DNA of 64,000 nt from Candidatus Methylomirabilota bacterium (GCA_016207095.1 JACQQF010000046.1:1-64000); one strand, 5' to 3'; positions 40,216-48,806 are shown, counted from the first letter of the stretch. Numbers and translations are program-made. Notes: generated by a model from the letters alone, not told the origin.

Positions 40216-41940
40216 GTGCTCCGCGAATTGAGCATCACGAACTTTGCCTTGATCGACGAGCTGCACGTTGAGTTCGGCCCGGGGCTCAATGTCCTCACGG
40301 GCGAAACCGGCGCCGGCAAATCGATCATCATCGACGCGTTGGGGTTGGCCTTGGGGACAAGGGGTGAGGCGGAGCAGATACGCACCGGGGCCGAGGAGGG
40401 CAGGGTAGAGGCCGCCTTCGATCTGGATGACGAGGAGGCTCGCCGTCTGCTGGCGGAAGGCGGGATCGAGTGTCCGGCTGACGAGTTCCTGGTGGTCCGT
40501 CGTCACCTCCTGCGAGAGGGAAAGAGCAAGGCGTACCTGAACGGCCGTCTCACGTCTGCGGCGTCGCTTCGCGGCCTCGCCGAACTCCTGATCGAAGTCC
40601 ATGGCCAGCACCAAGGGGCCCTCCTGACTCAGCCGCATCGCCAGCGCCTCCTGCTCGACGCCTATGCCGGGCTGGCCGGTGACGTGGCAGCCTTCCGCGC
40701 TCTCTACAGCCGGCGGCAGGCCCTTCGTGTGGAACTGGACTCCTTGGTGGCGGGGGAGCGGGAGAAGGCTCAGCGTCTCGACCTGCTTCAGCATCAGCGA
40801 GGGGAGATCGCTGCCGCCCGACTCATCGAGGGCGAGGATGAGGAGCTGATTCAGGAGCGGACGATCCTCGCCCATGCCGAGAAGTTGCATGCGGCGGCGC
40901 ACCTTGGATACGAGGGGCTGTACGGGGAGGAGGGCTCGGTGGCGGGTCGCCTCGCCGCGATCCTGTCGAGACTCCGCGAGGCGCAGGCGATCGATCCCCG
41001 GTTGAAGGAGGTAGTGGATGCCTGCGAGGCCGGCATCGCCTCGGTCGAAGATGCGGCACGCCAGCTCAGGGACTACAGGGAGCGCGTGGCGTTTGACCCC
41101 GAGCGCCTGGAGCAGGTGGAGGTGCGGCTCCATGAGATCGGGAAATTGAAGCGGAAGTATGGCGCCTCGATCGCGGAGATCCTCAAGTTTGCGGCGTCGG
41201 CTGAAGAGGAGCTTCAGCACCTGACGCGCTCGGAAGAGCGTGGACAGGAGCTCGAACGGGAACTCGCGTCCGTGGAAGCCCTGCTACAACAGCAGGCGGC
41301 GGCCCTCACGGAAGGGCGCGCGGCCGCAGCCGGCCGATTGGCGGGAGCGGTGCGCCAGGAGCTGCAGGCCCTGAAGATGGACAAGGCGGCATTTGCCGTC
41401 CTTGTCAAGCCGCGCCAGGGGTCAGCGGGCGTTCGTCTGGAGCCCAGTGGGGCCGACGAGGTGGAGTTCCTGATCGCGCCGAACCCCGGCGAGGAGCTGA
41501 AACCGCTCAGCCGGATCGCCTCCGGTGGTGAGTTGTCCCGAGTGATGCTTGCCGTGAAGGCGATCCTCGCGGCCTCAGATCAAATCCCGACGCTGATCTT
41601 TGATGAGGTAGACGTCGGGATAGGCGGCGGGATGGCCGAGGTGGTCGGACAGAAGCTCTGGACTATTGCCAGGCAGCGACAGGTGCTCTCCATCACCCAT
41701 CTTCCGCAGATCGCCGCGCTGGCCGATCGACATCTTGCGATCTCCAAGCGGGCGAAGGGGTCTCGGAGCGAAACCGCCGTGCGGGCGCTGGACGGGGAGG
41801 AGCGGGTCCGTGAGATCGCCAGGATGCTCGGGGCAAAGGAGAGGTCAGGAGGGACGCCCCTTCAACATGCCCAGGAGATCCTGGACGCCGGCAAGCGGTG
41901 GAAGGCAACGAAGCGCGGGCCGTCAGGACCCAAGACGTAG
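40216..41940 (+). CDS. recN: DNA repair protein RecN
   Basis: A 574-residue SMC-like ATPase for double-strand break repair. LRELSITNFALIDELHVEFG, Walker A GLNVLTGETGAGKSIIIDAL, a long coiled coil (about residues 150-380), the ABC signature LSRIASGGELSRVMLAVKAI, Walker B TLIFDEVDVGIGG and the final THLPQIAALADRH are all present. GTG 40216. Confidence 0.96.
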   Translation: MLRELSITNFALIDELHVEFGPGLNVLTGETGAGKSIIIDALGLALGTRGEAEQIRTGAEEGRVEAAFDLDDEEARRLLAEGGIECPADEFLVVRRHLLREGKSKAYLNGRLTSAASLRGLAELLIEVHGQHQGALLTQPHRQRLLLDAYAGLAGDVAAFRALYSRRQALRVELDSLVAGEREKAQRLDLLQHQRGEIAAARLIEGEDEELIQERTILAHAEKLHAAAHLGYEGLYGEEGSVAGRLAAILSRLREAQAIDPRLKEVVDACEAGIASVEDAARQLRDYRERVAFDPERLEQVEVRLHEIGKLKRKYGASIAEILKFAASAEEELQHLTRSEERGQELERELASVEALLQQQAAALTEGRAAAAGRLAGAVRQELQALKMDKAAFAVLVKPRQGSAGVRLEPSGADEVEFLIAPNPGEELKPLSRIASGGELSRVMLAVKAILAASDQIPTLIFDEVDVGIGGGMAEVVGQKLWTIARQRQVLSITHLPQIAALADRHLAISKRAKGSRSETAVRALDGEERVREIARMLGAKERSGGTPLQHAQEILDAGKRWKATKRGPSGPKT

Positions 41941-41943
41941 GAT

Positions 41944-42029
41944 CTCGGGTCTCAGGTCTTGGGTATTGGAGCTCCGGGAAGGACCGACCTCTAGCATCCA
42001 AGACCTATAATCCACGATCTAAAATCAAA
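41944..42029 (+). repeat. Word-repeat hairpin, GGTCTCAGGTCTTGGG type, after recN
   Basis: TCTCGGGTCTCAGGTCTTGG on the left and ATCCAAGACCTATAATCCAC plus GATCTAAAATC on the right. A sister copy lies at 42727-42803, on the other side of the small gene at 42297. Confidence 0.7.
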
Positions 42030-42056
42030 GAGCCTCCGTCCGACCAGCGCTACCCC

Positions 42057-42081
42057 AAATGGGGTAATTTATTCCCCATTT
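42057..42081. promoter_or_regulatory. Palindromic AAATGGGG-N9-CCCCATTT site, possible activator site
   Basis: Perfect 8-base arms (42057-42064 and 42074-42081) 9 bases apart, about 110 bases upstream of the sigma-54-like promoter at 42191. The position fits an upstream activator site for a sigma-54 enhancer-binding protein. The left arm also pairs with CCCCAAAT before it (42051-42066). Confidence 0.45.
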
Positions 42082-42190
42082 CGTTTAGATAGGTAGAAGC
42101 GTTGGTTCTCTCGACGCCTGATGTCGAAGGAAGGAAGTTGTAACTAGTTGGAGTTATTGTCTTTATCCTTTTTTCACTCGGGCTGAATGT

Positions 42191-42206
42191 TGGCATTCCG
42201 CTTGCT
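42191..42206 (+). promoter_or_regulatory. Sigma-54-type promoter of the Lys-rich secreted protein gene
   Basis: TGGCATT, four bases (CCGC), TTGCT has correct -24/-12 spacing and invariant GG/GC. It is about 92 bases before the ATG at 42297, in an AT-richer gap than the rest of the window. Confidence 0.6.
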
Positions 42207-42296
42207 TAATTTGTAACGATGTAATAGTTTGTTCTTTCTCTTCGTAGAGGTGATCACGCTCGTAAGTCGAAACCGGAAGGGAGGTGATTCCGACTG

Positions 42297-42584
42297 ATGC
42301 TAAGGAAACTGACGGTCCTGCTGATGGCAGCCCTCTTCAGCGTCTCCGTTGCTGGCCTGAGCTTTGCTGCTTCGCATGAGAAGAAGCCAGCCACGCCTGC
42401 CACTCCGGCCACGCCTGCGAAGAAGGAGGGCGCGGTCAATCCGTGTGCGGCCGAGACGAGCAAGAAGAAGAAGGCCAAGAAGAAAGTGGCCAAGAAGAAA
42501 GCGGCCAAGGATGAGAAAGGCATGACGATGGCCCCGGAGAAGCCGGCGCCTGCGAAGCCTGCCGCCGAGCCAGCGAAAAAGTAA
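42297..42584 (+). CDS. Small secreted Lys/Ala/Pro-rich protein
   Basis: A 95-residue protein with a clear signal peptide (KLTVLLMAALFSVSVAGLSF, cleavage likely after AFAA-like SFAAS). The mature part has PATPATPATPA repeats, one Cys, a run of KKKKAKKKVAKKKAAK and a final PAPAKPAAEPAKK. No enzyme family recognised; it resembles histone-H1-like basic tails, but exported. GGAGGTGATT ribosome site, its own sigma-54-type promoter and its own terminator make it a stand-alone unit. Confidence 0.8.
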   Translation: MLRKLTVLLMAALFSVSVAGLSFAASHEKKPATPATPATPAKKEGAVNPCAAETSKKKKAKKKVAKKKAAKDEKGMTMAPEKPAPAKPAAEPAKK

Positions 42585-42610
42585 TCCCTCCGACCGCTCT
42601 TGGACGGCAT

Positions 42611-42649
42611 AAAAGGCATCCCGCTTTAGGCGGGATGCCTTTTATTTTC
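42611..42649 (+). terminator. Strong intrinsic terminator after the Lys-rich protein gene
   Basis: AAAAGGCATCCCGC pairs with GCGGGATGCCTTTT around a short loop, followed by TTATTTTCT. It lies 27 bases after the stop codon. Confidence 0.85.
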
Positions 42650-42678
42650 TTGACAGTGGTTCACTGGTGGGATAGATA
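42650..42678 (+). promoter_or_regulatory. Sigma-70 promoter of the first cobalamin operon
   Basis: TTGACA (42650-42655), 17 bases, TAGATA (42673-42678). It directly follows the preceding terminator and precedes the cobalamin riboswitch leader. Confidence 0.6.
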
Positions 42679-42726
42679 TACGCTATCCCGCCAGAGTGAG
42701 GTGGGGCTGGGATCGCCTAGTTAGAT

Positions 42727-42803
42727 CATGGATGTTGGATGGTGGGTCTTGGAAGCGCCGCATGGACACCTCAAGATCCAAGACCTTGCATCTACGATCT
42801 AAT
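42727..42803 (+). repeat. Word-repeat hairpin, TTGGATGGTGGGTCTTGG type
   Basis: ATGTTGGATGGTGGGTCTTG on the left, AAGATCCAAGACCTTGCATC and TACGATCTAA on the right. It lies in the leader between promoter and riboswitch and is a sister of 41944-42029. Confidence 0.7.
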
Positions 42804-42805
42804 CA

Positions 42806-43066
42806 GGGCGGAAAGCAGGGAAAACGGTGATGTCCCGCACCTGAGATGGTTGGGACGAGGCCGTTGCTGCCCCGCAACTGTAAGCGGCGTTGAAATCTGC
42901 GAAAGGCCACTGGTGTAAGATCAGGGTATTAGGGTTTAGGGTATAGGGTAAACGCGAGGCGGATTGATCCTCCCTAGACCCTATACGCTCTACCCTCCAC
43001 CCTGTACTTCACTGGGAAGGCGCAGAGAGTAAGACAAGCCGCGAGCCAGGAGACCTGCCCAGCCCC
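42806..43066 (+). promoter_or_regulatory. Cobalamin riboswitch (first) with word-repeat hairpin in its variable arm
   Basis: The B12-box core is clear: GCCCCGCAACTGTAAGCGG (42870-42888), GGCCACTG (42905-42912), CACTGGGAAGGCGCAG (from 43010) and GCGAGCCAGGAGACCTGCCC (43041-43060). Between GGCCACTG and CACTGGGAAGG, normally a short variable hairpin, about 95 bases are inserted with AGGGTATTAGGGTTTAGGGT and a mirrored CTAGACCCTATACGCTCTAC arm. It should switch off the BtuF-like/CobQ operon when B12 is plentiful through the terminator at 43158. Confidence 0.9.
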
Positions 43067-43157
43067 GAGGTGCTGAGGACCTTCCGAGGGGAAGGGCGGC
43101 CTTCTCGCGCATTCGATCTATCGGGGCGCGGGTTCGTCATCCGGTTTAGGGACGGTT

Positions 43158-43190
43158 ACCCTAATCCTTCTCGGAGGATTAGGGTTTTTT
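43158..43190 (+). terminator. Intrinsic terminator between the riboswitch and its first gene
   Basis: CCCTAATCC and GGATTAGGG form the stem around TTCTCGGA, followed by six T. It sits about 15 bases before the ribosome site of the gene at 43209 and is the likely expression platform. Confidence 0.8.
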
Positions 43191-43208
43191 ATTCTCCCGG
43201 AGGGCTGT

Positions 43209-44123
43209 GTGCGGATCTGCTCCTTGCTGCCGAGTGCCACCGAGATCGTCTATGCCTTGGGCCTGGGCGACCAGCTCTACGGCGTCAGTCACGAGTGTGA
43301 TTATCCGCCTGAGGCCGCAGCCAAACCGACCCTGATTCGGTCCGCCTTCGATCAATCGTCGCTCAGCAGCCTCGAGATCGACCACGCGGTGATGAAGCGG
43401 CTTCGAAGTGGCGAGGGGGTCTACACGATCGACCTGGACCTCCTGCGGCAGGCCGAACCGGACCTGATACTGACGCAGGAGCTGTGCGATGTCTGCGCCG
43501 TTCCGTACAGCGAGGTCAAGCGGGCAGTCGATCAGCTCGTTAGCCAGCCGCGTCTGCTTCCTCTCTCTCCCTCCCTGTTGGGCGATGTCCTCCAGGACAT
43601 CAGCCGGGTGGGGGAGGCGACCGGAAGAGAAGAGCAAGCCGCGTTCCTGGTGCGTTGCCTTCGGGAACGGATCGATCGAGTGGCCGCAAGGACGGCGACC
43701 GCCGCGGAGCGGCCGGCCACCTTCTGCCTGGAGTGGGCCGATCCCCTCTATGTCGCGGGCCACTGGATTCCAGAGGTGGTGGAGGTGGCGGGGGGCATCG
43801 ACGGTTTGGGGATGAAGGGGAAGCCGTCCGTCCGGATCGAGTGGGAACGGGTGGTAGGCTATGCTCCGGAGGTTGTCATCCTGATGCCGTGCGGTTTCGA
43901 TGTGGAGCGGGCTGTCAAGGAGATGCCGCTTCTTACGAGGCTGTCGGGGTGGTCAGATCTCCCTGCTGTACAGCGGGGACAGGTCTACGCGGTCAACGCA
44001 ACCGCCTATTTCAGCCGCTCGGGCCCTCGTCTCGTCGATGGTCTCGAGCTGGTGGCGAAGATTCTCCACCCCGAGCTGTTTCCCGGAGCGATTCCGGGCG
44101 AAGCGGCGAGGCGGGTCGTCTGA
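43209..44123 (+). CDS. Cobalamin-binding protein, BtuF-like, without signal peptide
   Basis: A 304-residue substrate-binding-fold protein: RICSLLPSATEIVYALGLGD at the very start, GVSHECDYPPEAAAKP, LILTQELCDVCAVPYSEVKR, and GPRLVDGLELVAKILHPELF. These are BtuF/cobalamin-binding family blocks. There is no signal sequence; the fold starts at residue 1, so it is predicted cytoplasmic. A second BtuF with a signal is at 47910. GTG 43209 with GGAGGG. Under the first riboswitch with cobQ. Confidence 0.85.
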   Translation: MRICSLLPSATEIVYALGLGDQLYGVSHECDYPPEAAAKPTLIRSAFDQSSLSSLEIDHAVMKRLRSGEGVYTIDLDLLRQAEPDLILTQELCDVCAVPYSEVKRAVDQLVSQPRLLPLSPSLLGDVLQDISRVGEATGREEQAAFLVRCLRERIDRVAARTATAAERPATFCLEWADPLYVAGHWIPEVVEVAGGIDGLGMKGKPSVRIEWERVVGYAPEVVILMPCGFDVERAVKEMPLLTRLSGWSDLPAVQRGQVYAVNATAYFSRSGPRLVDGLELVAKILHPELFPGAIPGEAARRVV

Positions 44124-44124
44124 C

Positions 44125-45696
44125 ATGCCCGCCAAGGCACTCATGATCCAGGGCACCGCCTCCAATGTGGGGAAGAGCCTTCTGTGCACCGCCCTCTGTC
44201 GCCTTTTTTCCAGGGATGGGTACACTGTGGCGCCGTTCAAGGCGCAGAATATGGCCCTGAACTCATTCTCCACCGCGGATGGAGAGGAGATCGGTCGCTC
44301 CCAGGCGGTGCAGGCCGAAGCTGCGGGCGTCAGGCCGCTGGTGGAGATGAACCCGATTCTCCTGAAGCCGGACGCCAGGGCCGGCTGCCAGGTCGTTGTC
44401 ATGGGGCGGCCACTGGGCCTGATGTCGCCCGAGCGGTACGAGACGTTCAAGGACCATGCCTTCGGTGTCATTGAAGAGGCGTTCGGTCGCCTTGCCGCCT
44501 CGCACGACCTTATAGTCATCGAGGGGGCTGGCAGCCCGGTTGAAATGAACCTGAAGGACCGGGATCTCGCCAACATGCGTGTGGCGGCGATGGCGAATGC
44601 GCCCGTGCTCCTGGTGGGCGACATCGACCGTGGCGGGCTTTTTGCCGCCATCATCGGGACGATGGCGTTGCTCACCGACCAGGAACGTCGATTGATGAAA
44701 GGTTTTGTCGTCAACAGATTCCGCGGTGACCTCGAGCTGCTTCGACCAGGACTGCGCTTTATCGAGGCCGAGACGGGTCGCCCGGTCCTCGGGGTCATCC
44801 CGTACCTCGATGACCTGCCATTCCCGGCGGAGGACAGCCTTGCGAGAGTTCGTTGGCCTGCAGAAGGTCCCGGTCACACGCAACTTCGGATCGGCGTCAT
44901 GGCGCTTCCTCACCTCTCGAATGACACCGATTTCGATCTCCTGGCTCGGGAGCCAGGCGTCTCTCTCAGATTTCTTGATCGCCCGGAGGAAGCCGCTGAG
45001 GTCGATCTCCTCATCCTGCCCGGCAGCAAGAACACCATCGATGATCTCGAGTACCTCCGGACCCGGGGTTTCGAGTCGGCCATTCAGGACCATCGGCGAC
45101 GAGGCGGCGCGGTGGTCGGAATCTGCGGTGGCTATCAGATGCTTGGGCACCTGATTCGTGATCCATGTGGAGTCGAGGGCGAGATCAGGGAGGCGAAGGG
45201 GTTTGGCCTCCTGGATGTCTCGACGACACTCACCAGGGAGAAGCGAGTAGCTCAGGTCCGGGCAGTCCCATGCAATCATCTGGGGTGGCAGGTGAGCCCG
45301 CCGCTTGAGGGGTACGAGGTCCATCTCGGGGAGACCATGTTGGGCGAGCGCGCCCTGCCGATGTTCCGACTCCTCGGGGATGGTGGGGTGTCGGCCGAGC
45401 GCCTGGACGGCGCCGTCTCCAGCGATCGGATCGTTTGGGGAACCTATCTGCATGGACTGTTCGACCACCCGGGCCTCCGACGCCAACTCCTGAACGCCCT
45501 TCGCCGGCGCAAGGGGCTCGTGCCCCTGGAGGGCCCGCTTGGCGACAGGGGCGTGTCGTTCCGATCGGCGCTCTACGACCGGCTGGAGGAGGTGGTCAGA
45601 AGCCATCTCGATCTATCGCTTCTGTACGAGATCGTCGGGTTGCACATGCCGACCAGGAAAGGGGGTGAGAGAGGCGCGCAGCCGCGCGTAAGTTGA
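44125..45696 (+). CDS. cobQ: Cobyric acid synthase
   Basis: Amidates adenosylcobyrinic acid diamide at four side chains in late B12 synthesis; 523 residues. ALMIQGTASNVGKSLLCTAL (P-loop), FKAQNMALNSFSTADGEEIG, DLIVIEGAGSPVEMNL, LLILPGSKNTIDDLEYLRTR, and the glutaminase VVGICGGYQMLGHLIRDPCG (nucleophile Cys) then GTYLHGLFDHP are typical. ATG 44125, one base after the preceding stop. The last residues (GGERGAQPRVS) are variable. Confidence 0.95.
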   Translation: MPAKALMIQGTASNVGKSLLCTALCRLFSRDGYTVAPFKAQNMALNSFSTADGEEIGRSQAVQAEAAGVRPLVEMNPILLKPDARAGCQVVVMGRPLGLMSPERYETFKDHAFGVIEEAFGRLAASHDLIVIEGAGSPVEMNLKDRDLANMRVAAMANAPVLLVGDIDRGGLFAAIIGTMALLTDQERRLMKGFVVNRFRGDLELLRPGLRFIEAETGRPVLGVIPYLDDLPFPAEDSLARVRWPAEGPGHTQLRIGVMALPHLSNDTDFDLLAREPGVSLRFLDRPEEAAEVDLLILPGSKNTIDDLEYLRTRGFESAIQDHRRRGGAVVGICGGYQMLGHLIRDPCGVEGEIREAKGFGLLDVSTTLTREKRVAQVRAVPCNHLGWQVSPPLEGYEVHLGETMLGERALPMFRLLGDGGVSAERLDGAVSSDRIVWGTYLHGLFDHPGLRRQLLNALRRRKGLVPLEGPLGDRGVSFRSALYDRLEEVVRSHLDLSLLYEIVGLHMPTRKGGERGAQPRVS

Positions 45697-45711
45697 GAAC
45701 TGGGTGCCCCT

Positions 45712-45888
45712 GGATGTAAGGGAAGCTGGAGCGTCCCGCCGCGATGAGCGGCGGGGCAGAGCCAGCACGGTCCCGCCACTGTGAGTGGGGAGCCACCCTG
45801 CACGACGCCACTGTGCTGAGCTTGTCGAAGCATGGGAAGGCGCAGGGCCGGCAGCGATCCACGAGTCAGGAGACCTATCCAGGGGAAG
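45712..45888 (+). promoter_or_regulatory. Cobalamin riboswitch (second), upstream of btuB, with REP-like insert
   Basis: Core elements: CACGGTCCCGCCACTGTGAG, GCCACTG (45807-45813), TGGGAAGGCGCAGGG and the closing ACGAGTCAGGAGACCTATCC. The variable hairpin between GCCACTG and TGGGAAGG contains GCTGAGCTTGTCGAAGC (45815-45831), a REP-like word. Likely represses the btuB-btuF-cobB-btuCD operon when B12 is bound. Confidence 0.88.
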
Positions 45889-45927
45889 AGTGAGTGCGCA
45901 CTACCTTCGCGGATGAGGGGGCGGACG

Positions 45928-47913
45928 ATGAAACGCTGGACAGGGTTACTCAGTGGATGTTTGGGGGCAGTGGTTCTGTGGATCTTCGGGTCGGGTGGCG
46001 CGTCAGGGCAGATGATTGGGTTGGCTCCAGAGGAGCCCCTGGAGCTTGGACAGGTGGTGGTGACCGCCACCAAAACAGAAGTTCCCTTGAAGAACGTCGC
46101 GGCGTCGGTCACGGTGATCACCAAAGAGGAGATCCAGGCGCGTCAAGCGACCGAGATATCAAGCCTGCTCCGGGAGGTCCCAGGGCTGAACGTCACCCAG
46201 CAGGGCAGCCGGGGCAGCACCACCACGGTGTTTCCGAGGGGCGGCGAGTCCAACTTCAACCTGGTCCTCATCGACGGGATGAAGGTCAACGATGCCGGCG
46301 GGTTCTTCGACTTCGGCGATCTGAGCACCGACAACATCGAGCGGATCGAGATCATCCGGGGGCCACACAGCGCGCTCTATGGCGCTGACGCGATGGGATC
46401 GGTGATCCAAATCTTCACCAAGAAAGGGAAGGGGGCACCGCGTATCGAGGGCTCTTTCGCTGGTGGGAACCTGAACACGTTCGAAGAGAAGGTGAATCTT
46501 AGCGGGGGTGCCGGGCAAGTCGGTTACTCGCTGGGCGTAGCTAGGACCGACACCAATGGGAGCCTCCCGATCAACAACGCATTTCGTGAGACAACCGTCA
46601 GCGGCCGACTCGACTACGCCATTGAGAAAGCGCTCGATCTGAGCTTCACGGCCAGGTACACCGACAGCCTTTTCGAGTTCCCCACCGGCGGTGCGGGCGA
46701 CCGGTTTGGCCCGCTCGATCCGCACCAATTCAGCGATCGGCAGCGAGTGGTCCTGAGCGGGAGGGCCAATCACTCGCTCGCTCCTTGGTGGCAACAGACC
46801 TTCCAGCTCGGTTGGTACCAGCAAGATTTCGCCAGCAAGGATCAGTTTGACCCGTGCTGCGACTTCGCCACGTTGCAGAGCAGGAATGAGGAGCGACGCT
46901 TCTCGTTAGACTACTTCTGGAACCTGACTGCCCCGACGGTTCTCGGTATCTCCAATCTGGTGACGGCGGGCATCGGCTACGAATGGGAGGGGTTCGATCA
47001 GCGCACCGACGGCACCGATACCCCGTTTCCATTCTCGTCCTCAAACAACGATAGTCGGGACAACAAGGCGTTCTACCTCCAGGATCAGATTGAGTGGCAG
47101 AAGCGGCTCTTCTTGACCGCCGGTTTTCGAGTGGACGACAATACCAAATTCGGGACCGAGGTCACCCCACGATTCTCGGCGGCCTACGTCGTCCCGGTCA
47201 GTGAAACCAAGATTCGTGCGAGCTACGGTGAAGGGATCAAGGCGCCGAGCTTCATCGAAAACTTCGGCACCGGGAGCCCGTTTGTCGTCGGTAACCCGAA
47301 TCTACGGCCGGAGCAGTCCAGGAGCTGGGAGATCGGGTTCGATCAGCCGGTGCTAAAAGGCCTGGCCGACCTCTCCGTTACCTATTTTAATCAGCGTTTC
47401 ACGGACCTGATCGCCTTCGTTGGCGGCTCGCCGAGCTTCGAGAACGTCCAAAAGGCCAAAGCCGAGGGGGTCGAGTTCGCCGTCAAAATCCGGCCGGGCT
47501 ACGGGCTGACGATTGGCGGTACGTACACTTTCCTGGAGACAAAGGTGCTCGAGAACGAAACTGGAGGGACCGAGCTGGTCGTCGGCGAACCGCTGGTCCG
47601 TCGGCCAGCGCACAGCGGATCGCTGACGATCGATCAGATCTGGGACCCGCTGCACGCGACGCTGACTGTGACCTTTATTGGTGACCGGCAGGACCTCGAT
47701 TTCCGTACCTTCCCGGCCCCACGGGTGACCAATCCCGGTTACACCACGGTCGATCTTGTTGCATCTTACCGGCTGCTCACGGACCGGCTCCATCTGCGGG
47801 AGCTGACGGCGTTCGGAAAGATCCTGAACCTCTTCGACGAAAAGTACGAGCAGGTTTTCGGCTTCTCCTCCCCAGGGACCACCTTTCTGCTGGGCCTGAA
47901 GGGAAGCCTATGA
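45928..47913 (+). CDS. btuB: TonB-dependent vitamin B12 receptor
   Basis: A 661-residue outer-membrane receptor. Signal peptide (KRWTGLLSGCLGAVVLWIFG), TonB box ELGQVVVTATKTEVPLKNVA, plug domain (SLLREVPGLNVTQQGSRGST, LVLIDGMKVNDAG, ERIEIIRGPHSALYGADAMG), then a 22-strand barrel ending with FGFSSPGTTFLLGLKGSL (terminal aromatic pattern weak). Substrate B12 is inferred from the riboswitch and neighbours. ATG 45928; ATG 45913 is also open. Overlaps btuF by ATGA. Confidence 0.92.
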   Translation: MKRWTGLLSGCLGAVVLWIFGSGGASGQMIGLAPEEPLELGQVVVTATKTEVPLKNVAASVTVITKEEIQARQATEISSLLREVPGLNVTQQGSRGSTTTVFPRGGESNFNLVLIDGMKVNDAGGFFDFGDLSTDNIERIEIIRGPHSALYGADAMGSVIQIFTKKGKGAPRIEGSFAGGNLNTFEEKVNLSGGAGQVGYSLGVARTDTNGSLPINNAFRETTVSGRLDYAIEKALDLSFTARYTDSLFEFPTGGAGDRFGPLDPHQFSDRQRVVLSGRANHSLAPWWQQTFQLGWYQQDFASKDQFDPCCDFATLQSRNEERRFSLDYFWNLTAPTVLGISNLVTAGIGYEWEGFDQRTDGTDTPFPFSSSNNDSRDNKAFYLQDQIEWQKRLFLTAGFRVDDNTKFGTEVTPRFSAAYVVPVSETKIRASYGEGIKAPSFIENFGTGSPFVVGNPNLRPEQSRSWEIGFDQPVLKGLADLSVTYFNQRFTDLIAFVGGSPSFENVQKAKAEGVEFAVKIRPGYGLTIGGTYTFLETKVLENETGGTELVVGEPLVRRPAHSGSLTIDQIWDPLHATLTVTFIGDRQDLDFRTFPAPRVTNPGYTTVDLVASYRLLTDRLHLRELTAFGKILNLFDEKYEQVFGFSSPGTTFLLGLKGSL

Positions 47914-48806
47914 CATACAGGGCGTGGCCGGTGTTTGTCGCGTTATTGCTCGCGGCGGCCGTCCCCACAGGCGCAGCCACCCTCACGCTCCTCGATGATG
48001 TCGGGCGGTCCGTGGTCATGAACGGGCCGCCCGACCGGATCGTGGCGTTGGCGCCCAGCAACACCGAGATCCTGTTCGCGCTTGGAGCTGAGGATCGGAT
48101 CGTGGCGGTCGATCAGTGGAGCGACCACCCGCCTGCCGCGAAGACGAGGCCGAGGATTTCTCCGTTCAGTCCCAGCCTGGAGCAGATCGTCAAGCTCCGG
48201 CCGGATCTGATCCTGGCGGCCCAGGGCAGTGCTGAGCCGGTTTTGCCGCTTGATCGGCAGGGCGTGAAGATACTGGTGCTCGCGCCGCGAACGTTGGAAG
48301 ATGTCTACCGGAACATCCTGCTGATCGGACGGATCGTGGAGGCAGAGGGGCGGGCGAAGCGTCTGGTCGATGCGATGCGCCGGCGCGTTGCGGCGGTCCT
48401 GGCGAAGGTGCGGGGGGCTCCACGTCCAAAGGTGTTCGTGGAGCTCGACGCGACCGACCCGATCCGCCCATTCACCGCGGGCCCCGGCTCGTTCGTCGAT
48501 CTCCTGGTACAGCTTGCCGGCGGGGTGAATATCGCCGCATCCTCCCGGACCGCCTGGCCTCAGTTCAGCCTGGAAGAGCTATTGAGGGCTGACCCCGATA
48601 TGATCATCCTGGCCGATGAGCTCGTTACCATGAACCCGCAGACCCCACAGACGGTGGCCCGCCGACCCGGATGGAGCCTCTTGCGGGCCGTCGGTCGGGG
48701 GGCGATCTATTCGATCAACGCTGAACTGATCAGTCGCCCGGGTCCCAGGATCGTCGAAGGGCTCGAGCTGATGGCCAGGCGCCTCCACCCGGACCGATTC
48801 AGATGA
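47910..48806 (+). CDS. btuF: Periplasmic B12-binding protein
   Basis: A 298-residue binding protein with a signal peptide (RAWPVFVALLLAAAVPTGAA). The class III fold is seen as RIVALAPSNTEILFALGAED, VDQWSDHPPAAKTRPRI, LRPDLILAAQGSA and PGPRIVEGLELMARRLHPDR. It hands B12 to BtuCD (50194-52151). Same terminal motif as the signal-less protein at 43209, indicating paralogy. Confidence 0.92.
   Translation: MTYRAWPVFVALLLAAAVPTGAATLTLLDDVGRSVVMNGPPDRIVALAPSNTEILFALGAEDRIVAVDQWSDHPPAAKTRPRISPFSPSLEQIVKLRPDLILAAQGSAEPVLPLDRQGVKILVLAPRTLEDVYRNILLIGRIVEAEGRAKRLVDAMRRRVAAVLAKVRGAPRPKVFVELDATDPIRPFTAGPGSFVDLLVQLAGGVNIAASSRTAWPQFSLEELLRADPDMIILADELVTMNPQTPQTVARRPGWSLLRAVGRGAIYSINAELISRPGPRIVEGLELMARRLHPDRFR

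Noticed and set aside
44263-45606. 447-residue minus-strand frame opposite cobQ
   Set aside because: Antisense shadow; cobQ motifs are unambiguous on the plus strand.
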